64,000 bases of DNA from contig NZ_JYLM01000001.1 in NCBI RefSeq assembly GCF_001439815.1, positions 955,308 to 1,019,307 of the forward strand. Reading direction: 5' to 3'. Source of the stretch: Pseudomonas orientalis. Lineage in GTDB: Bacteria > Pseudomonadota > Gammaproteobacteria > Pseudomonadales > Pseudomonadaceae. A program made the position numbers and the translations under genes. Of the stretch, positions 60,545-64,000 are shown piece by piece. How positions within the stretch are numbered: the stretch's first letter is position 1; the number at the start of each line of letters is the position of its first letter. Below the pieces are notes generated by a model. It ran no database searches, had not been told where the DNA came from, and saw only the letters and a program-made list of their open reading frames with translations.

Positions 60545-63500
60545 TCAGTACGGAAATGCGGTGAATGGACGAGTTATGTTATTTTTATCAAATCTTACTT
60601 CCACGTTATTCATGTTTTCTATGTATTTAGGGTTGTTTTTGTCTTTATTGTTCGGCTTGTATCCGTGTCCTGAGTTTGGTAGTTCCATTTTTACTACAGG
60701 ATTACCAGAGTTGTCATAACCCGTATACGATGGATTGTTTCCTTGCATTTTATAAATGGCCTTATTGAGGGCGTGAAGGTGTATTTTCCAGCTTTTGAAT
60801 TGAGAGCTAGAATTAACTTTCTCTTTTTTCCCCGTCGCTGGGTTTGTTCCATCTACTGAACGTTTTTGCATCGCTGTGTGTGGTATCTCTTTTCCGTGTC
60901 TGGCAACAGTATGCATGTCATATTTTTTCTCTAGCTCAAGCACTCGTCGTTTGGCATTTGCCTCACTCAGTTCCTCTATTCTTGCCCGTCTCTGTTCCCC
61001 GGTTGGTTGAGGTGCTGAGGGCTGTCTTTCATCAACTCTTGCCGTCCCAAATAGGATTTCTGGCCCGTCTGTTAATTTACATCCATCACTACCCGGACAG
61101 GTATTAAGGCCTAAAGGATCAATCCATCCCGTAGGATTGGGCACGTACTGGTACGGGTTGATCCCACCCGCCAGCTTCACCGGATCCGGCGTCAGGTAAC
61201 GACCAATATCCGGATTGTAGTAGCGATGGCGGTTGTAGTGCAGGCCGCTTTCCTGGTCGAAGTACTGGCCTTGGAAGCGCAGCGGGTTGTCGATTTTGCC
61301 GACGTCGAGCCGGCTGATTTTTCCGTAGGCGTGGTAGTGGGCGGACCAGACGATGTCGCCTTCGGGACTGGTAAGTTCCTGCGGTGTGCCGAGGTGGTCG
61401 AGTTGGTAGTAGTAAGGCTTTACGTCTTCCGGCCCGAAGCCTTCCAGCAGTGCCAACGGACGGAAGCTGTCGGGTTCGTAGAGGTAGCTGCGATGGCGGT
61501 CGGCATGGTGTTCGGCGATGAGCTTGTCGCCTTGCCAGAAAAACTCTGTGGTTTTCTCTTCGATGGTTTTGCTGATGCGCCGACCAAACGGGTCATAGCG
61601 GTAGCGGGCGGTCTGCCCGTTGGGCTTGGTGACGCCAATCAGCCGGTGCTGGCAGTCGTAGCGGTACTCGGTGACGAGTGAATGACCTTTGCCGCGCCGC
61701 TCTCGGATCAGGTTGCCGAAGGCGTCGTAGTCGTAATAATGATCGCCCTGGATCATCAGGCGATTACCCGCCACGATGTCCGGGCCCGGCCTGTCTTGCA
61801 TGAGTAAATTGCCGGCGGGGTTGTGGCCGAAGCGCTCCTGCACATCCTGCGAATGATCGGCGCGGGTCAGGCGCTGGAGCGGGTCGTAGCGGTAACGGTG
61901 TTCGCCTTTGCGGGTGTCGAGCAGGCGGGTGAGGTTGCCGGCTTTGTCGTAGTCGTATTGGCGTTGGTAGAGATGGTTTTGCTGCTGGGTGATGGCGTGG
62001 GCGTGCAGGCGGTTCTGGTCGTCGTAGTGGTAGTGGCTGAGCAGTTGGCCTTGTTGGCGTTGGTGTTCGCGACCGGCATGAAAGAGGTGGGAGGTCAGCA
62101 GTGCGCCATTGAGTTCGACGGTGGCCAGATGGCCGCCCTTGTCGTGGTTGAAGGTGACGCGGTTGTTGTCCGGCAGGCGTAAATGCTGAAGTTGCCCGCA
62201 GGCGTCGTAGCCGTAGCGCAAGGTGCCCCAGCCCTGGTGTTCGGCAGTGAGGCGGTTTTGCTTGTCGTACTCGTAGGCCAGCGCCCAGTGGCCGTCTTCG
62301 ACGCTGAGGAGGTTGCCCTGGCGGTCGTAGGTGTAGTCGACCGTATTGCCATCGGGCAGGGTTTTTCGTACGAGGCGACTGGCGTGGTCGCGCTCGTAGC
62401 GGGTAACCAGCTGACTGCCGTCGTCGCCGTGTTCGGTTTTTTCCAGCAGGTCGCCGTTGAGGTCGTAGGCGTAGGCGGTGCGCTGGCCGTCGAAGCCGGT
62501 TTCCTGTCGGATCAGGCCGTTGGGGTGGTAGTCCAGTTGATAGGTTTCACCGACTTCGTTTTCGATGGCGGTCAGCAGCAGACGGGCATTGTCGTAGCGG
62601 TACTTGACCTGGGTGCCGTCGGCGTTGATGCGACGGCTGATCAGGTGCAGGCCGTCGGCGTATTCGTAGCGGGTGACGTGGCCGAATTCATCACGCTCGG
62701 CGATGATTTTTCCGTAGGGGTTGTAGCTGAATTCCCGGTAGGTACCGTCGGGTTGGGTCAGTTTCAGCAGGCGTCCTACGGCATCCCATTGATACTGAGT
62801 CTGCGCGCCATGTTCATCCTCACGTGCAACCTGCCGGCCCAGGTCGTCATAGCGATAGCGCTTGATGCCACCGTTGGGCAATTGTTCTTCAACGAGCTGC
62901 CCGCGCTCGTTCCATACCAATCGATGACAGCTGTTGTCGGGATACCAGACCCCAGTCAGTTGCCCCCGCTTGTCGTAGCTGTAATCCGTCGCGTTGCCGT
63001 CCGGATCAATCCTGCGGATGACATCGCCTTGCTCATTACGCTCGTATTTCCAGACCGATTCACCGCGCCGCACAACCCGTACGAAGCCGTTGTCATGCTC
63101 GTAGGACGTCGGCTCATCCTCCCCCGGAAACAGCGCGATCACGCGTCCGGCGTCGTCGTACTGATACGCCGTCACCGCGCCCATCGGATCCTGCTCGACG
63201 GTCAGTCGGCCCTTGTCGTCGTAGGATTTGAAATGCCGGGCGCCGTCGGGATCGATGCGCTGTACCAGTCGCGCACGCTGGTCATGCACGTAAACTTCCT
63301 GGCTGCCATCGGCGTTGTGCACGTTGACGCTGCCGTCATCGCCCCAGGCATAGCGCGTGTCCATCTGCGAAAAACTGGCCCAATGTCGGACGCAGCGTGC
63401 CGCCTTGCCGGCGCGTTCCCATTCCCAGAAGAAACTCGCCCCACCGGCCAATTGCCGCTCAAGAATGACGTGCTGCTCGTCGTACCGATAAACCTCGCGT

Positions 63501-64000
63501 TCACCGACGGCATTGGTCGCCGATACCAGTCGTCCGGCGTCGTCATAGGCGTAGGAAACAATATTTTGCTCAGTCACCCAAACGAAGGGCTCATGATCTT
63601 TGGCGCGATGAACCTGGTAGTCCACCGCCACAATCCGACCCAGCGCGTAGCGCAAGAGCAAAGAGCGCCCCGCACCGTTATCCAGTCGCTCAATACGCCC
63701 CAACCGATCCCGGAAAATCCGCAACCGGTTGTCATACGCATCGCTGATCGCCGTCAGCACGCCGTCGCAAAAGTGATAGAACCGAGAAGACTGGGCCAGC
63801 ACCAACTCGCCAGAAACCGAGCCCAAATAAATCGCCGCTTCGGCCAGGCTGTTGGTAATCGCCGGTCGAGCCACCGTCGGCAAGGGCAGGGTGGTCGAGC
63901 GATTCTCATGGTCGGTCCACACCACCGAATCGCCCGACACAGAAAGCCTGTGCGCCAGCGCATGACTCCAGCCAAGCCCCAGCCCGCAATCCACGTCCAC
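60545..64000 (-). CDS. Rhs-family polymorphic toxin (N terminus outside window)
   Basis: The visible C-terminal 1151 residues carry tandem YD/RHS repeats (YRYDDLGRQVAREDEHG-like units), then the core end (GRYLTPDPVKLAGGINPYQYVPNPTGWIDPLGL). After DPLGL comes a variable tip of about 185 residues. Within it MHTVARHGKEIPHTAMQKRS, a later SSSQFKSW and a final FTAFPY resemble the His/Arg/Ser-Thr patterns of small nuclease toxins, possibly RNases of the barnase/EndoU type, which is unproven. The tip has lower GC than the repeats. Delivery is presumably by the type VI system. The 5' end, where a PAAR or VgrG-binding region would lie, is beyond the right edge. Confidence 0.93.
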   Translation of the reverse strand: MDVDCGLGLGWSHALAHRLSVSGDSVVWTDHENRSTTLPLPTVARPAITNSLAEAAIYLGSVSGELVLAQSSRFYHFCDGVLTAISDAYDNRLRIFRDRLGRIERLDNGAGRSLLLRYALGRIVAVDYQVHRAKDHEPFVWVTEQNIVSYAYDDAGRLVSATNAVGEREVYRYDEQHVILERQLAGGASFFWEWERAGKAARCVRHWASFSQMDTRYAWGDDGSVNVHNADGSQEVYVHDQRARLVQRIDPDGARHFKSYDDKGRLTVEQDPMGAVTAYQYDDAGRVIALFPGEDEPTSYEHDNGFVRVVRRGESVWKYERNEQGDVIRRIDPDGNATDYSYDKRGQLTGVWYPDNSCHRLVWNERGQLVEEQLPNGGIKRYRYDDLGRQVAREDEHGAQTQYQWDAVGRLLKLTQPDGTYREFSYNPYGKIIAERDEFGHVTRYEYADGLHLISRRINADGTQVKYRYDNARLLLTAIENEVGETYQLDYHPNGLIRQETGFDGQRTAYAYDLNGDLLEKTEHGDDGSQLVTRYERDHASRLVRKTLPDGNTVDYTYDRQGNLLSVEDGHWALAYEYDKQNRLTAEHQGWGTLRYGYDACGQLQHLRLPDNNRVTFNHDKGGHLATVELNGALLTSHLFHAGREHQRQQGQLLSHYHYDDQNRLHAHAITQQQNHLYQRQYDYDKAGNLTRLLDTRKGEHRYRYDPLQRLTRADHSQDVQERFGHNPAGNLLMQDRPGPDIVAGNRLMIQGDHYYDYDAFGNLIRERRGKGHSLVTEYRYDCQHRLIGVTKPNGQTARYRYDPFGRRISKTIEEKTTEFFWQGDKLIAEHHADRHRSYLYEPDSFRPLALLEGFGPEDVKPYYYQLDHLGTPQELTSPEGDIVWSAHYHAYGKISRLDVGKIDNPLRFQGQYFDQESGLHYNRHRYYNPDIGRYLTPDPVKLAGGINPYQYVPNPTGWIDPLGLNTCPGSDGCKLTDGPEILFGTARVDERQPSAPQPTGEQRRARIEELSEANAKRRVLELEKKYDMHTVARHGKEIPHTAMQKRSVDGTNPATGKKEKVNSSSQFKSWKIHLHALNKAIYKMQGNNPSYTGYDNSGNPVVKMELPNSGHGYKPNNKDKNNPKYIENMNNVEVRFDKNNITRPFTAFPY

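Overview
The window looks like a chromosomal segment of a fluorescent pseudomonad of the Pseudomonas fluorescens group. The grounds are high-GC coding DNA, many Pseudomonas-type REP/REPIN palindromes (GTGGGAGGGGGCTTGCCCCC and TAGGAGCGAGCTTGCTCGC classes), and a viscosin/orfamide-family lipopeptide locus followed by macA-macB and a LuxR regulator. No rRNA, tRNA, CRISPR array or transposase was found.

Layout. 1-6.1 kb: end of a zinc alcohol dehydrogenase, a small unknown gene, an AraC regulator divergent from a bile-acid/sodium-symporter-family transporter, a SotB-like exporter, a structured dispersed repeat and aquaporin Z. 6.3-17.3 kb: a polyol/pentose catabolic locus made of two divergent units. 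The minus-strand unit encodes ABC permease, binding protein and ATPase, two SDR dehydrogenases, a SorC regulator and transaldolase. The plus-strand unit encodes a split transketolase and an FGGY kinase. The likely flow is uptake, oxidation of polyol to ketose, phosphorylation, then the non-oxidative pentose phosphate pathway. 17.5-19.7 kb: an orphan binding protein, then a four-fold 188-bp tandem array of REPINs carrying copies of the 3' end of a small gene. The intact small gene has a long leader with RNA-like structure. 20.0-21.6 kb: three AT-rich genes, at least one resembling a toxin-immunity protein.

21.9-53.9 kb: two giant NRPS genes overlapping by 4 bp, eight C-A-T modules and tandem thioesterases. 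By-eye adenylation codes read Thr-Ile/Val-Leu-Ser and Leu-Leu-Ser-Ile/Val. This matches residues 3-10 of orfamide/poaeamide-type decapeptides. The two-module starter synthetase is not in the window, so the pathway is split. MacA/MacB-like exporter genes and a LuxR-type regulator follow.

54-64 kb: an aprA (serralysin) pseudogene lacking its catalytic domain; a MocR/GntR regulator divergent from a rubredoxin, a TIM-barrel protein and a LysE exporter; a periplasmic M20 peptidase; and, on the minus strand, the C-terminal 1151 residues of an Rhs toxin with two tandem paralogous immunity-type genes. The Rhs gene runs off the right edge.

Most notable: the leader at 19513-19716 (nested hairpins, a UUCG tetraloop, and an 8-nt anti-Shine-Dalgarno with an alternative partner), the 188-bp array beside it, and a two-copy repeat that folds into an almost gapless three-way junction.
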